The notes: generated by a model from the letters alone, not told the origin. Positions 1 through 9,963 are shown, counted from the first letter of the stretch. The stretch: 64,000 nt of DNA from Thiorhodovibrio litoralis (GCF_033954455.1 NZ_CP121473.1:868001-932000); one strand, 5' to 3'. Made by a program: numbers and translations.

Positions 1-906
<906 letters not shown>

Positions 907-1728
907 CTAGATGTCGCGCAGCAGCTCGTTGATGCCGACTTTGCCGCAGGTTTTCTCATCCACCTGCTTGATGATGACTGCGCAATACAGACTATGGGTG
1001 CCGTCTTTCGACGGTAAATTGCCGGGCACCACGACCGAGCCGGGCGGTACATGGCCGAATAGAATCTCGCCAGTCTCGCGGTTGTAGATCTTGGTGCTCT
1101 GGCCGATGTAGACGCCCATGGAGATGACCGCGCCCTCGCCGACGATCACGCCCTCGACAACCTCTGAGCGCGCGCCGATAAAGCAGTTGTCCTCAATGAT
1201 GGTCGGCGCCGCCTGCACTGGCTCCAGCACGCCGCCAATGCCCACACCGCCGGACAGATGCACGTTCTTGCCAATCTGCGCGCAGGAGCCGACCGTGGCC
1301 CAGGTATCGACCATGGTGCCAGAATCGACATAGGCGCCGATATTCACATAGCTCGGCATCAGCACGCAGCTTGGCGCGATATAGGACCCACGGCGCGCGG
1401 TGGCTGGCGGTACCACACGCACGCCGCCTTCGCGGAATTCGCGCGAATTGCTGTCCTGATATTTCGACGGCACCTTGTCGTAGTAATTGGTGAAGCCGCC
1501 CTTGATGAAGGCATTGTCCTCGATGCGAAACGAGAGCAGCACCGCCTTTTTGATCCAGTCGTTCACATGCCATTGGCCGTCGCGCTTCTCCGCCACCCGA
1601 GATTGGCCGCGGTCGAGCTGCTCGATGGTATCCATCACCGCATCCCGCACCAGTGTCTCCACATTGCGTGGGGTAATCTCGGCGCGGCGCTCAAAGGCTT
1701 GTTCGATAATCTGTTGCTGCTCGTTCAA
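907..1728 (-). CDS. dapD: 2,3,4,5-tetrahydropyridine-2,6-dicarboxylate N-succinyltransferase, TTG start
   Basis: Transfers succinyl from succinyl-CoA to tetrahydrodipicolinate, the step that commits DAP synthesis to the succinylase route. The protein has the left-handed beta-helix hexapeptide repeats of the family (for example [20 protein letters not shown] and [15 protein letters not shown]) and the conserved [20 protein letters not shown] segment. An upstream in-frame start at 1821 would give 304 residues. I prefer TTG at 1728, because GGAG sits 7 bases before it, the protein then begins [13 protein letters not shown] like other DapD proteins, and the length becomes 273 residues, the usual family size. 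It sits between dapC and dapE on the same strand. Its leader carries a long palindrome (1781-1883). Confidence 0.95.
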   Translation of the reverse strand: MNEQQQIIEQAFERRAEITPRNVETLVRDAVMDTIEQLDRGQSRVAEKRDGQWHVNDWIKKAVLLSFRIEDNAFIKGGFTNYYDKVPSKYQDSNSREFREGGVRVVPPATARRGSYIAPSCVLMPSYVNIGAYVDSGTMVDTWATVGSCAQIGKNVHLSGGVGIGGVLEPVQAAPTIIEDNCFIGARSEVVEGVIVGEGAVISMGVYIGQSTKIYNRETGEILFGHVPPGSVVVPGNLPSKDGTHSLYCAVIIKQVDEKTCGKVGINELLRDI

Positions 1729-1780
1729 GGTCGGACTCCGGGAGGTGAATGTGCCTGAAACACATAGAGCTTTGGCGTGT

Positions 1781-1883
1781 TTTAGGTCGGGTGACGGGCG
1801 CGGGGGACGCCGTGAATACATCCCTGTAGGCTTCCCGGCGGCGTCCTGCCGCCGAGACCCCCGCGCCCGTCACCCGACCTAAA
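1781..1883. repeat. 103-bp palindromic element in the dapD leader (26-bp perfect inverted repeat)
   Basis: Bases 1781-1806 are the exact reverse complement of 1858-1883 (26 of 26). The 51-base core holds a second hairpin, CGGCGGC (1836-1842) pairing with GCCGCCG (1848-1854) over a 5-base loop. ACGCCG (1807-1812) could alternatively pair with CGGCGT (1839-1844). No coding frame is plausible inside. It lies between a TATAAT box at 1929-1934 and the dapD start, so it would be transcribed into the dapD leader. No T-run follows on either strand, so it is not a simple terminator. It looks like a dispersed REP- or MITE-type repeat; only one copy is in this window. Confidence 0.8.
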
Positions 1884-1928
1884 GCCGAGCGCTCATTTGT
1901 GGTTCTTAGAATCGCAATTTAGTGGCGC

Positions 1929-1934
1929 ATTATA
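1929..1934 (-). promoter_or_regulatory. Candidate -10 box for dapD
   Basis: Read on the minus strand this is TATAAT followed by GCGC, the same TATAATGCGC string found ahead of dapC. It lies about 200 bases upstream of the TTG start. No good -35 hexamer is seen at 16-18 bases, so the assignment is tentative. Confidence 0.35.
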
Positions 1935-2034
1935 CCCGAGGCGCTCTGGCAGGGGCGCAGGCTGGTCGTCGTTATAAGGTGGCCCATTGCCGCAGCTGCG
2001 GAGGTATCTCGGGGCCGCTATAGGCTGGGAGCCG

Positions 2035-3279
2035 TTATAAGGCAGCGCAGTAGCGGCGAATTCGCTCAGCGGCCTCGATGCAGTCTTTGAGTTCTGGCAC
2101 CAGGGCGATGCGGACATAGCCGCGGCCGGGATCATCGCCCTTGGCGCCATTCGGTCTGGAGCCATCGGGTCTGGACAGGAAGCGGCCGGGCAGCAGGGTG
2201 AGATGTTGGCTGGCGAACAGTTCACGGGCGAAGCGGGTTTCGTCTTGCTCCGGGGTGCGCGCCCAGAGGTAAAAGCCACCATCAGGCTGGCGGCAGTCGA
2301 GCACCCCGTTCAGAATCTCCAGCACGGTTTTGAACTTTTCGCGGTATTGCGCGCGGTTCTCGCGGACATGGGCCTCGTCGCTCCAGGCCGCGATGCTGGC
2401 ATGCTGGTGCTGCAGTGGCATGGCGCAGCCGTGGTAAGTGCGGTAAGCAAAGAATTGCTCGATCAACCTGGCATCGCCGGCGACGAAGCCCGAACGCAGC
2501 CCGGGCGCGTTGGAGCGCTTGGACAAGCTGTGAAAGACCAGGCAGCGGCGATAGTCGTCCAGGCCCATCGCGGCGGCCGCCTGGAGCAGGCCGACGGGCG
2601 GCTTTGACTCATCCGGGTAGATCTCGGAGTAGCACTCGTCGGCCGCGATGATGAAATCATGCCTTTGGGCGAGTTCGATCAGCCGTTGTAGGTTGGCCTG
2701 ATCCATCACAGCGCCGCTCGGGTTGCCGGGTGAGCACAAATACAGCAGTTGGCAGCGTTTCCAGCTGGAATCGTCGACGGCCTCGATATCCGGCAAAAAG
2801 CCATTGTCGGCGGTGCAGGGCAGATAGCGCGGCTCGGCACGCGCGAGCAGGGCGGCGCCTTCATAGATCTGATAGAAGGGATTGGGCATCATCACGAGCG
2901 GCTGTTCGCTCGGGTCGATCAGCGCCTGGGCGAGGGCGAACAGCGCCTCGCGGGTGCCGTTCACGGGCAGAATCTGGGTCGCCGGGTCGATGCCAGATCC
3001 AGACACGGCTCCTTTATTGGACCGGCCGAGCTGGAAGCGCAGCGTCAGCCAGCCGGCAATGGTCTCGCGCAGCTCAGGCAGTCCTCGCGTGCTTGGGTAG
3101 GTCGCCAGATGATGCAGATGCGCGATCAGCGCGTTGCGAATGATCGACGGCGTGGGATGCTTGGGCTCCCCAATCGAGAGCATGATCGGCTTGAGTTCGG
3201 CTGGCGGTGTCACGCCCTGCTTGAGGGCGGCGAGCCGCTCAAACGGATAGGGTTTGAGGAGGTCGAGCACGGGATTCAT
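2035..3279 (-). CDS. dapC: Succinyldiaminopimelate transaminase
   Basis: PLP-dependent class I/II aminotransferase that makes N-succinyl-LL-2,6-diaminopimelate from the keto precursor, using glutamate. The 414-residue protein starts MNPVLDLLKPYPFERLAAL and has the family segments LSIGEPKHPTPSII, YLCSPGNPSGAVMD, the ADECYSEIY aspartate region and the PLP-lysine stretch FHSLSKRSNAPGLRSGF. An upstream in-frame ATG at 3315 overlaps the likely -10 box and would add 12 residues, so 3279 is the better start. The gene heads the dapC-dapD-dapE cluster, which supports DapC over a generic aminotransferase. It is separated from dapD by about 300 bases containing a palindromic element, so dapD probably also has its own promoter. 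Confidence 0.92.
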   Translation of the reverse strand: MNPVLDLLKPYPFERLAALKQGVTPPAELKPIMLSIGEPKHPTPSIIRNALIAHLHHLATYPSTRGLPELRETIAGWLTLRFQLGRSNKGAVSGSGIDPATQILPVNGTREALFALAQALIDPSEQPLVMMPNPFYQIYEGAALLARAEPRYLPCTADNGFLPDIEAVDDSSWKRCQLLYLCSPGNPSGAVMDQANLQRLIELAQRHDFIIAADECYSEIYPDESKPPVGLLQAAAAMGLDDYRRCLVFHSLSKRSNAPGLRSGFVAGDARLIEQFFAYRTYHGCAMPLQHQHASIAAWSDEAHVRENRAQYREKFKTVLEILNGVLDCRQPDGGFYLWARTPEQDETRFARELFASQHLTLLPGRFLSRPDGSRPNGAKGDDPGRGYVRIALVPELKDCIEAAERIRRYCAAL

Positions 3280-3313
3280 CGCAGTTAATTGTTCAGTCTG
3301 TAATAGATTGCGC

Positions 3314-3319
3314 ATTATA
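3314..3319 (-). promoter_or_regulatory. Candidate -10 box for dapC
   Basis: TATAAT on the minus strand, 35 bases upstream of the dapC ATG at 3279, followed by GCGC as for dapD. The -35 region is weak. It lies in the short divergent space between dapC and the beta-barrel gene. Confidence 0.4.
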
Positions 3320-3375
3320 GGGATATGCGCTTCGGTTATGATGTGATTTGTTCATTCAGACCCTAAGTCTTCAAT

Positions 3376-4737
3376 ATGATCAGGTTTCAGTCCAGGGAAT
3401 TGATTTCGCGAGTCGGACAAGAGCGGTGGTCTGTGCGGTGGGTTCGGCGCCCCCTTCTAGCTGGCTGTCCCGCTCCTTGTTTGCTCGCGGGATTCATGTT
3501 GCTGTTCGGCACGCCAGGAACTTGGGCGGGCGAAGGCACCATTGGCAAGCCCAGGGTTCGGCTCAGCAGTTTCGGCACTTTAGGGATGGCTTATAGCAGC
3601 CAGGCTGATCTGCATGCGCAGCGGGACTGGGGGCAGCCTGATACCTTCCAGGGGGCCTGGTCCTGGAAACTGGATTCGATTTTCGGCGTGCAAGCAAACG
3701 CGCAACTGGCAGATACGCTGAATGCCGGGGTGCAGCTTGTTCTCAAAGACCGTCCCGCGGTGACGCTGGAAGAGAGTCTGCAGTGGGGCTTCCTGGCGTG
3801 GCAGCCGAGCGAAGGACTGGTGCTTCGCGGCGGACGCCTTGGTATTGATTTCTACATGCTCTCGGATTATCGCAACGTGGGTTTCGCCTATCTCTGGCAG
3901 CGCCCGCCGATCGAGTTCTACGGCCCTCTCCTGCCTTATCATGTCGATGGGTTCGATTTAACCTATCAACACCCCTTTGCCGACGGGATTGTGCTGGCCA
4001 AAGTATACGCTGGGACGACAAGGCAAGACGTCCAACTTGTCAGTGGCGTGAGCGCGGAACAGCTGGAATTGACTCCCATGTGGGGCGGCAGCCTGAGTTA
4101 CGAAAATGAGCGCTGGCGGCTGAAGGCGGGTTTTGGACACATCACCTTCGGGGATGATCTGTCCTACCTCGATTCCACTGGCTTGTTGCCGGGTCTGAGG
4201 GAGCCGCTGGTGCAATGGATTTGGCCCGCGGCTCAAGGCTATGCCGATGATGCGACAATGAAAGGAAAGAGCATCGGTTTCTATTCCCTGGGCGCATCCT
4301 TCGATGACAATACCTGGCTGATGTCCGGGGAATTGGGGTATTTGGACAGCGAGTGGGGGCCTGTGCAGGATTCCTTTAGTGCTTATCTGAGCATTGGGCG
4401 CCGTTGGGGGCATCTGACGCCTTATGTGCTGCTCGCGGCTATCGAACCGGTCGGCGAGGCCAAGTCGATTGACGCTCCGCCCCAGTTCGCCTTGAGCGAT
4501 CCGGCCTTGGCGGAGATTTATGCTGGGACCAAGGGTCTTTACTCTGATCTCTTATCGGATCAGCGCACGCTAAGCCTTGGGTTGCGTTGGGATGTGTCCA
4601 ACAACATGGCTATGAAGTTCCAGTGGGACCATAGTCAGGTCAGGGACGACGGGCTTTGGTGGAATACCTCCGGCGATAGTGATTTTACCGACACCCGTGT
4701 GAATGTTCTCTCGGCCAGTTTGAACTGGATGTTCTGA
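3376..4737 (+). CDS. Outer-membrane beta-barrel (porin-like) protein
   Basis: A 453-residue exported protein. The first 50 residues hold a basic stretch and then a hydrophobic segment ending GTPGTWAGEG, read as a signal peptide with an extended n-region. The rest alternates polar and hydrophobic residues with many aromatics and ends NVLSASLNWMF, a C-terminal phenylalanine typical of outer-membrane barrels. It is probably a passive or substrate-selective channel. Its stop codon overlaps the ATG of the next gene by one base (TGATG), so translation is coupled to the PstS-like protein and, 3 bases after that gene, to a diguanylate cyclase. This suggests a sensing or uptake unit. The substrate is not evident from the sequence. 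Confidence 0.75.
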   Translation: MIRFQSRELISRVGQERWSVRWVRRPLLAGCPAPCLLAGFMLLFGTPGTWAGEGTIGKPRVRLSSFGTLGMAYSSQADLHAQRDWGQPDTFQGAWSWKLDSIFGVQANAQLADTLNAGVQLVLKDRPAVTLEESLQWGFLAWQPSEGLVLRGGRLGIDFYMLSDYRNVGFAYLWQRPPIEFYGPLLPYHVDGFDLTYQHPFADGIVLAKVYAGTTRQDVQLVSGVSAEQLELTPMWGGSLSYENERWRLKAGFGHITFGDDLSYLDSTGLLPGLREPLVQWIWPAAQGYADDATMKGKSIGFYSLGASFDDNTWLMSGELGYLDSEWGPVQDSFSAYLSIGRRWGHLTPYVLLAAIEPVGEAKSIDAPPQFALSDPALAEIYAGTKGLYSDLLSDQRTLSLGLRWDVSNNMAMKFQWDHSQVRDDGLWWNTSGDSDFTDTRVNVLSASLNWMF

Positions 4738-5162
4738 TGAAGACGCAGGTCCTTGCGATTGTGGTCATCATGAGCCTGTGCCTGACGGGGCTGGCGCGGG
4801 CTGAGCTGGTCGTGGTCGTTAATTCGGAAAATCCGGTTACTGAATTGACGCGAGACCAAGTCGTGGATATCTACATGGGCCGACGGACGCGCTTTCCGGA
4901 TGGTCGCCCAGCGTTGCCCATCGATCTCGGCCCGGATTCGCCCCTGCGCGCGGCTTACTATCAGGAGCTGGTCGGTAAGACTGTCGCGCAAGTCAATGCC
5001 TATTGGGCGCGCCTGTTATTCACCGGGCGGGCAACACCGCCACGGGTGTTGCCCGATATCGAGGCGGTGCTCGACGTTGTGAACGCCAATCAGGACGCGC
5101 TGGCTTATCTCGACAGCCAGTCCCTGGATGATCAGGTGAAGATTGTCTACCGTCTGCACTAG
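4737..5162 (+). CDS. Small PstS-like periplasmic protein
   Basis: A 141-residue protein with a signal peptide (about residues 1-22, ending LARA before ELVVVV). The mature part, with VVNSENPVTELTRDQVVDIYMG and NAYWARLLFTG, resembles the N-terminal lobe of phosphate-binding PstS-family proteins, which are normally more than twice this long. It therefore has only one lobe and probably does not act as a classical ABC-transporter binding protein; no PstCAB genes lie nearby. It is translationally coupled to the upstream barrel and is followed 3 bases later by a membrane diguanylate cyclase. A ligand-presenting or sensory partner role is my inference. Confidence 0.75.
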   Translation: MKTQVLAIVVIMSLCLTGLARAELVVVVNSENPVTELTRDQVVDIYMGRRTRFPDGRPALPIDLGPDSPLRAAYYQELVGKTVAQVNAYWARLLFTGRATPPRVLPDIEAVLDVVNANQDALAYLDSQSLDDQVKIVYRLH

Positions 5163-5165
5163 GAA

Positions 5166-6761
5166 ATGGTGGTGAATGATCGCCTCTCCATCCGCATTGC
5201 CATCACCGTTGGTGTCCTTGCTCTGCTGGGAGCGGGCTTGGTTTCCTTTGTGTCTTACTGGCGCACCCATGCGGTGGAGGTGACCAGCGCTCAGCGCACC
5301 CTGAGCCAACTTGGTGCCACGGTCGAGCGCACGGCAATGATCGCAGCTTATCTGCAAAATCGCGAAATTGCCGAAGACGCCGTGCTTGGGCTGGCGAAGA
5401 ACGAGATTGTTGCCGCTGTCTCCCTGACCAGTCTCGACGGAACCTTCTCGGTCGATCACGGTCACCCGGCCAGTCAGTCAGCACAGGACGCGGTAAGGGT
5501 TGCGCTGGAATCCCCATTCACACCGGGCGAGCAAGTCGGCGAAATGACCATTTATCCGCGTCAGGAGTTGATTAACCTGAACGCGCGCAGCGCTGCGCTC
5601 GGTAATGCTGTGCTCCTTGGTGGCTACACCTTGCTGGTTGCCCTGTTGGTCATGGCGATTATTCAGTGGCAATTCGTTCCTGTGCTGCGGCAACTCGCCA
5701 GCGCCCTGCATGTGATCAACCCTGGCGGTCCGGAGCGACTGCAACTCCCGAGTCGACACCGGGATGACGAAATTGGCCGATTGGCCCTCGATATCAATCG
5801 ATTGCTGGATTTGGTCCAGTCCAAGCTCGATAATGAGCGTGGGCTGCGTCTGGAAATGCAGGATCTGGAACAGCGTTTTCGCCTGATCTTCGAGCGCGCC
5901 AGCGTGGGGATTTTTCTGCTCGATGAAGATGGCTGCCTGGTCATGGCCAACCAGGCATTTCGGGACATCCTGGGTCGGGATGGCATGAGCCAAATCCAAG
6001 GTCATCAGATCTGCCTCTACCAGCTGTTTGATGATGTCGAACGGGTGATTGCGATGCTGGAGGAGGCCACTGATCATGGCCAGTCGACGAGCGCCGATCT
6101 CAGCCTGGCCAATGATGCGTCGAGTACGCCGCGCTGGGTGCACTGTGTGCTGACACGCATCCGGTATAACAGTGATAATCACCTGGCAGGCAGAGCATTG
6201 GTTCAGGGTATCGTCACTGACATTACTGAACGTAAGCAGGCCGAGCGAATCATCCGCTTTCAGGCCGAGCGCGATCCACTTACGAACCTTGCCAATCGGC
6301 GTTCTGCCGAGGCTGAGCTGAATGCACGCCTGGAGCAGTCACGTCGTGAAGGGGTGTGCTTGGCCGTCTGTCTCATCGATCTCGATCAGTTCAAGCCAAT
6401 CAACGATACCTATGGCCATGACGTGGGTGACAAGGTATTGGTGGCGGTGGCTGAGCGCATTAGGGATTGTGTTCGACGGGCCGATCTGACCGCCCGTCTT
6501 GGTGGCGATGAGTTTCTGGTCGCGCTCCTGGATGTCTCCTGTCGCTCGACGATCGGGTCAGTGGCGCGCAAGCTCCTTGAATCCCTCGCCCGGCCTATCG
6601 ACCTGGGTGACGGGCTGGAACTCCGCGTTGGAGCCAGTTTGGGGATCAGCTTGTCCAACGAGCATGGCCATGATCTCCAACGCTTGCTGAGTCTGGCTGA
6701 TCAGGCAATGTATCAAGTCAAGCGGCACGGCAAGAATGCGTTTCGGGTCTATTCTGCGTAA
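5166..6761 (+). CDS. Membrane sensor diguanylate cyclase (HAMP-PAS-GGDEF)
   Basis: Makes cyclic di-GMP from two GTP. The 531-residue protein has a transmembrane segment at about 10-31, a periplasmic region of about 110 residues, a second membrane span at about 148-168, a HAMP-like linker, a PAS domain at about 235-355 ending GIVTDITERKQAE, and a GGDEF domain. The catalytic GGDEF is at 446-450. RRAD at 437-440 fits the RxxD inhibitory site five residues upstream, so product inhibition is expected. No EAL domain is present. ATG at 5166 is used here, but GTG at 5172 has AGGA 7 bases upstream and may be the real start. The periplasmic part probably senses a signal passed on by the coupled PstS-like protein. 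Confidence 0.9.
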   Translation: MVVNDRLSIRIAITVGVLALLGAGLVSFVSYWRTHAVEVTSAQRTLSQLGATVERTAMIAAYLQNREIAEDAVLGLAKNEIVAAVSLTSLDGTFSVDHGHPASQSAQDAVRVALESPFTPGEQVGEMTIYPRQELINLNARSAALGNAVLLGGYTLLVALLVMAIIQWQFVPVLRQLASALHVINPGGPERLQLPSRHRDDEIGRLALDINRLLDLVQSKLDNERGLRLEMQDLEQRFRLIFERASVGIFLLDEDGCLVMANQAFRDILGRDGMSQIQGHQICLYQLFDDVERVIAMLEEATDHGQSTSADLSLANDASSTPRWVHCVLTRIRYNSDNHLAGRALVQGIVTDITERKQAERIIRFQAERDPLTNLANRRSAEAELNARLEQSRREGVCLAVCLIDLDQFKPINDTYGHDVGDKVLVAVAERIRDCVRRADLTARLGGDEFLVALLDVSCRSTIGSVARKLLESLARPIDLGDGLELRVGASLGISLSNEHGHDLQRLLSLADQAMYQVKRHGKNAFRVYSA

Positions 6762-6804
6762 CAAGCTTTCGGTGGCCAACGGGCGCTAAGTTGGGGGAGG
6801 GAAG

Positions 6805-7179
6805 ATGATTCTCGGGATTCATCATGTCAGTCTGATTGTGGCTGACACCAAGCGGGCACTGGAGTTCTATCAGGATCTGCTTGGCTTGGCGATCGAACCA
6901 AGTCGCCCGGATCTGGGTTTTCCTGGGGCCTGGCTGCGGCTGGGGGATGGGCAGATTCATTTGCTGGAGCTGCCGAATCCCGACCCGACCATTGGGCGCC
7001 CGGCGCATGGCGGGCGCGACCGTCATCTCGCGGTGCGGGTGAGCGGACTCGATGGCCTGGCCGAGCGCTTGCAGGCGGCTGGTGTGGGCTTTACGCGCAG
7101 CAAGTCCGGTCGCAAGGCACTGTTCTGCCGCGACCCGGACGGCAATGCGCTGGAGCTGATCGATACCGAGCAGAGCTGA
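6805..7179 (+). CDS. VOC-family (glyoxalase/bleomycin-resistance fold) protein
   Basis: A 124-residue single VOC domain with both beta-alpha-beta-beta-beta halves. It starts [28 protein letters not shown], with a metal-ligand histidine in IHHVSL, and ends [15 protein letters not shown] with the usual metal-ligand glutamate. A second histidine in DRHLAVRV is also placed as in metal-dependent members. Such proteins catalyse isomerisation, thiol transfer or ring cleavage on small molecules, and the substrate cannot be read from the sequence. It stands alone between the diguanylate cyclase and gltX. Confidence 0.8.
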   Translation: MILGIHHVSLIVADTKRALEFYQDLLGLAIEPSRPDLGFPGAWLRLGDGQIHLLELPNPDPTIGRPAHGGRDRHLAVRVSGLDGLAERLQAAGVGFTRSKSGRKALFCRDPDGNALELIDTEQS

Positions 7180-7223
7180 CGGGCGTCGAAGCGCATTCGA
7201 TCCGCCCTGTTCGCAGACCTGTC

Positions 7224-7244
7224 GGCGGCTGCTTGGAAGCCGCC
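7224..7244. other. Hairpin between VOC gene and gltX
   Basis: GGCGGCT (7224-7230) pairs with AGCCGCC (7238-7244) over a 7-base loop, 45 bases after the VOC stop codon. There is no T-run, so it is at best a weak or factor-dependent termination structure. Confidence 0.3.
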
Positions 7245-7266
7245 TGCGATCAGCGGCGCGCGGCTC

Positions 7267-7275
7267 TGCTACAAT
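7267..7275 (+). promoter_or_regulatory. Candidate extended -10 promoter of gltX
   Basis: TGC followed by TACAAT and then GCGC, about 95 bases before the gltX ATG at 7371. The TGN extension compensates for the poor -35 region. Confidence 0.4.
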
Positions 7276-7370
7276 GCGCCCCCGCGTCACGAGCTGACGG
7301 GACCAGACGAGGCCGGCCCTTGGCGGCCCCAGCCACTAATGACGAAACCCTAACAACTCACCACTCAGAC

Positions 7371-8789
7371 ATGACTACCGTCCGTACCCGTTTCGCTCCC
7401 TCGCCGACCGGATTTCTGCATGTCGGCGGCGCCCGTACTGCCTTGTTTTCCTATCTGTTCGCGCGCAAGCATGGCGGGCAGTTCATCCTGCGCATCGAGG
7501 ATACCGACCTGGAGCGCTCCACGCCCGAGTCGGTCAATGCCATCCTTGAAGGCATGACCTGGCTGGGGCTAGATTATGACGAGGGACCTTTCTATCAGAC
7601 ACAGCGCTTCGACCGTTATCACGCGGTGATCGATGAGTTGCTCGACAAAGGACTGGCCTACCGTTGCAGCTGCCCGAAAGAGCGTCTGGACAAGCTGCGC
7701 GAGCGGCAGATGGCGGCCAAGGTCAAGCCTCGTTATGACGGGCACTGTCGCGGTAAGACTGTCGATCCGTCCGAGCCGCATGTGGTGCGCTTTTCCAATC
7801 CTGTCGAAGGGCTGGTGGTGGTCGACGACCGGGTGCGCGGGAAGGTGCCGTTCAACAATAACGAGCTCGATGACCTGATCATCCGCCGCAGCGACGGCTC
7901 GCCCACCTACAATCTCACCGTGGTGGTCGACGATGCCGAGATGAACATTACCGATGTGATTCGAGGCGACGATCATCTTGGCAACACCGCTCGCCAGATC
8001 AACATCTTAAAGGCCTGGGGCAAAGAGCCGCCGCGCTATGCTCATCTGCCGATGATTCTCGGCGAGGACGGCAGCAGGCTGTCCAAACGCCATGGGGCGG
8101 TGAGCGTGATCGCCTTTCGCGATCAGGGCTATCTGCCCGAGGCGCTGCTGAATTATCTGGTGCGCCTGGGTTGGTCGCATGGCGATCAGGAAATTTTTTC
8201 CGTCGATGAGATGATCGCGCTCTTCGATCTGGAAGCGGTCAACAAGGCGGCGTCAGCCTTCGACTACAACAAGCTTGCATGGGTCAATCAGCATTACATC
8301 CAGCATGGCGATGCCAAGCGCATTGCTCACTTGCTGAGTCCGCATTTGGGACATTTGGGCATCGACCCGAGCACCGGGCCTGAGTTGACGGCCGTGGTGG
8401 AGGCGCAGGCGGCGCGCGCCAAGACGCTGAAGGAGCTGGCCGACATCAGTACCTTCATCTATCAGGATTTCGACGACTACGATGCCGCTTCAGCCAAGAA
8501 GCATCTGCGCCCCGTTGCGCTGGAGCCGCTCAAGCGTATGCGCGCTGCATTGGAAATGCTGGCGCTGGAGGACTGGCAGCCCGAGATGCTCCACCATCAG
8601 GTCGATCAGGTCGCGGCTGAGCTGGACCTGGCCATGGGCAAGGTCGCGCAGCCGCTGCGGGTCGCGGTGGTTGGGCGGGCGGCCTCGCCCGGTATTGATG
8701 TGACCCTGCATCTGATCGGCAAGGACGCAGTCCTGCGGCGTATCGACCGTGCCCTAGCCTTTATCGAGGCGCGTGCGGCGCAGGGTTGA
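7371..8789 (+). CDS. gltX: Glutamyl-tRNA synthetase
   Basis: Charges tRNA-Glu with glutamate in the cytoplasm; class I synthetase of 472 residues. The HIGH-type signature is at residues 8-20 ([13 protein letters not shown]) and the KMSKS-type signature at about 236-240 (RLSKR). Cysteines 99, 101 and 126 match the zinc-binding insert of bacterial GltX (YRCSCPKE and DGHCRG). The open frame extends upstream to 7233, but [14 protein letters not shown] at 7371 is the conserved start. The gene is monocistronic or the first of a unit with the downstream glycosyltransferase, 61 bases away. Confidence 0.97.
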   Translation: MTTVRTRFAPSPTGFLHVGGARTALFSYLFARKHGGQFILRIEDTDLERSTPESVNAILEGMTWLGLDYDEGPFYQTQRFDRYHAVIDELLDKGLAYRCSCPKERLDKLRERQMAAKVKPRYDGHCRGKTVDPSEPHVVRFSNPVEGLVVVDDRVRGKVPFNNNELDDLIIRRSDGSPTYNLTVVVDDAEMNITDVIRGDDHLGNTARQINILKAWGKEPPRYAHLPMILGEDGSRLSKRHGAVSVIAFRDQGYLPEALLNYLVRLGWSHGDQEIFSVDEMIALFDLEAVNKAASAFDYNKLAWVNQHYIQHGDAKRIAHLLSPHLGHLGIDPSTGPELTAVVEAQAARAKTLKELADISTFIYQDFDDYDAASAKKHLRPVALEPLKRMRAALEMLALEDWQPEMLHHQVDQVAAELDLAMGKVAQPLRVAVVGRAASPGIDVTLHLIGKDAVLRRIDRALAFIEARAAQG

Positions 8790-8810
8790 TGGCTCAAGCT
8801 GATGAATCCC

Positions 8811-8834
8811 GCCCGGGCCTCCGGCTTTCCGGGC
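8811..8834 (+). terminator. Possible weak terminator hairpin after gltX
   Basis: GCCCGG (8811-8816) and CCGGGC (8829-8834) can pair over a 12-base loop, followed by only a few Ts (GGTTTTGC). It lies between gltX and the next gene on the same strand and would allow read-through. Confidence 0.25.
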
Positions 8835-8850
8835 TGCTCCGGTTTTGCTG

Positions 8851-9963
8851 ATGTCAGCCTGCCGACCAGAGCTGGCCGTCATCGTGCCGACCTACAACGA
8901 GGCGGCCAACATTCAGGCGGTCATCGACGGGCTGGAACAGGCGCTGACCGGCATCGACTGGGAGCTGATCGTCGTCGATGACGACTCCCCCGATGGCACT
9001 GCCGAACGGGTGCGTTCGCTGGCTTGCGAGCATCCGCGGGTGCGGGTGCTGCAGCGCATCGGCCGGCGCGGGCTGTCCTCGGCTTGCATCGAGGGCATGC
9101 TCGCCACCACCGCGCCCTATCTCGCGGTGATGGATGCCGATATGCAGCACGATGAGGCACTGTTGCCGCGCATGCTTGAGCGGGCAAAAGTCGCCGGGCT
9201 CGATCTGGTAGTCGGCAGCCGTTATGTTGCCGGCGGCGGTCTTGGGGACTGGAGTGAGCAGCGCCGCTCGATGAGCCGCCTGGCCGGCGCCATTGGTCGG
9301 CGGCTGATCAAGGCCGACCTGAAAGACCCCATGAGCGGCTTTTTTCTGCTGCGTGCCGAGGTGCTGCACCAGTGCGTGCGACGCCTGAGCGGGGTGGGCT
9401 TTAAGATTCTGCTCGATATCTTCGCCAGCCATCCGCGCCCGCTGCGCTTCGAGGAACTGCCCTACGAGTTTCGCGCACGTCAGGCCGGGGCAAGCAAGCT
9501 CGACAACGCGGTGCTGTGGGAGTACCTGCTGATGCTGTTACAGAAGCTCGCCGGGCCCTTGGTTCCGGCGCGCTTTATTGGCTTTTCGCTGATCGGCGGT
9601 TCTGGCGTGGTGGTGCACATGCTGGTGCTGTGGCTGCTTTACCGGGTGGCGGACACCAGCTTCCTGTTAGGGCAGTCGGTCGCCACTCTGGTCGCCATGA
9701 CCACCAATTTCTTCCTCAATAATATCCTGACCTACAGCGACATGCGCCTGCGCGGGCGCGAGTTGCTGCGCGGCTGGGTGTCGTTCGTGGTCGCCTGCAG
9801 TGTCGGGGCCTTTGCCAATGTCGGCGTCGCCAGCTATCTGTTCCAGGCCGATTCCTTCTGGGTGCTCTCGGCGCTCTCTGGGATTCTGGTCGGCGCGGTC
9901 TGGAACTATGCTGTCACCGCTGTCTATACCTGGAGAAAGCCGAGCGGGGCGCGGGCGCAGTGA
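8851..9963 (+). CDS. Polyprenol-phosphate glycosyltransferase with GtrA-like membrane domain
   Basis: Residues 1-230 form a family 2 glycosyltransferase like dolichol-phosphate mannosyltransferase: VIVPTYNEAANIQAVI, the nucleotide-sugar aspartates in VVDDDSPDGTAE, and MDADMQHDEALLPRM. Residues 230-370 form a GtrA-type domain of about four membrane spans (FIGFSLIGGSGVVVHMLVLW, then TNFFLNNILTY). Such DPM1-GtrA fusions load a sugar onto a polyprenyl phosphate and help present it across the inner membrane for envelope glycosylation. A TTG at 8845 is also in frame; ATG at 8851 is preferred. Its 3' end overlaps the convergent sulfotransferase gene by 50 bases. Confidence 0.88.
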   Translation: MSACRPELAVIVPTYNEAANIQAVIDGLEQALTGIDWELIVVDDDSPDGTAERVRSLACEHPRVRVLQRIGRRGLSSACIEGMLATTAPYLAVMDADMQHDEALLPRMLERAKVAGLDLVVGSRYVAGGGLGDWSEQRRSMSRLAGAIGRRLIKADLKDPMSGFFLLRAEVLHQCVRRLSGVGFKILLDIFASHPRPLRFEELPYEFRARQAGASKLDNAVLWEYLLMLLQKLAGPLVPARFIGFSLIGGSGVVVHMLVLWLLYRVADTSFLLGQSVATLVAMTTNFFLNNILTYSDMRLRGRELLRGWVSFVVACSVGAFANVGVASYLFQADSFWVLSALSGILVGAVWNYAVTAVYTWRKPSGARAQ

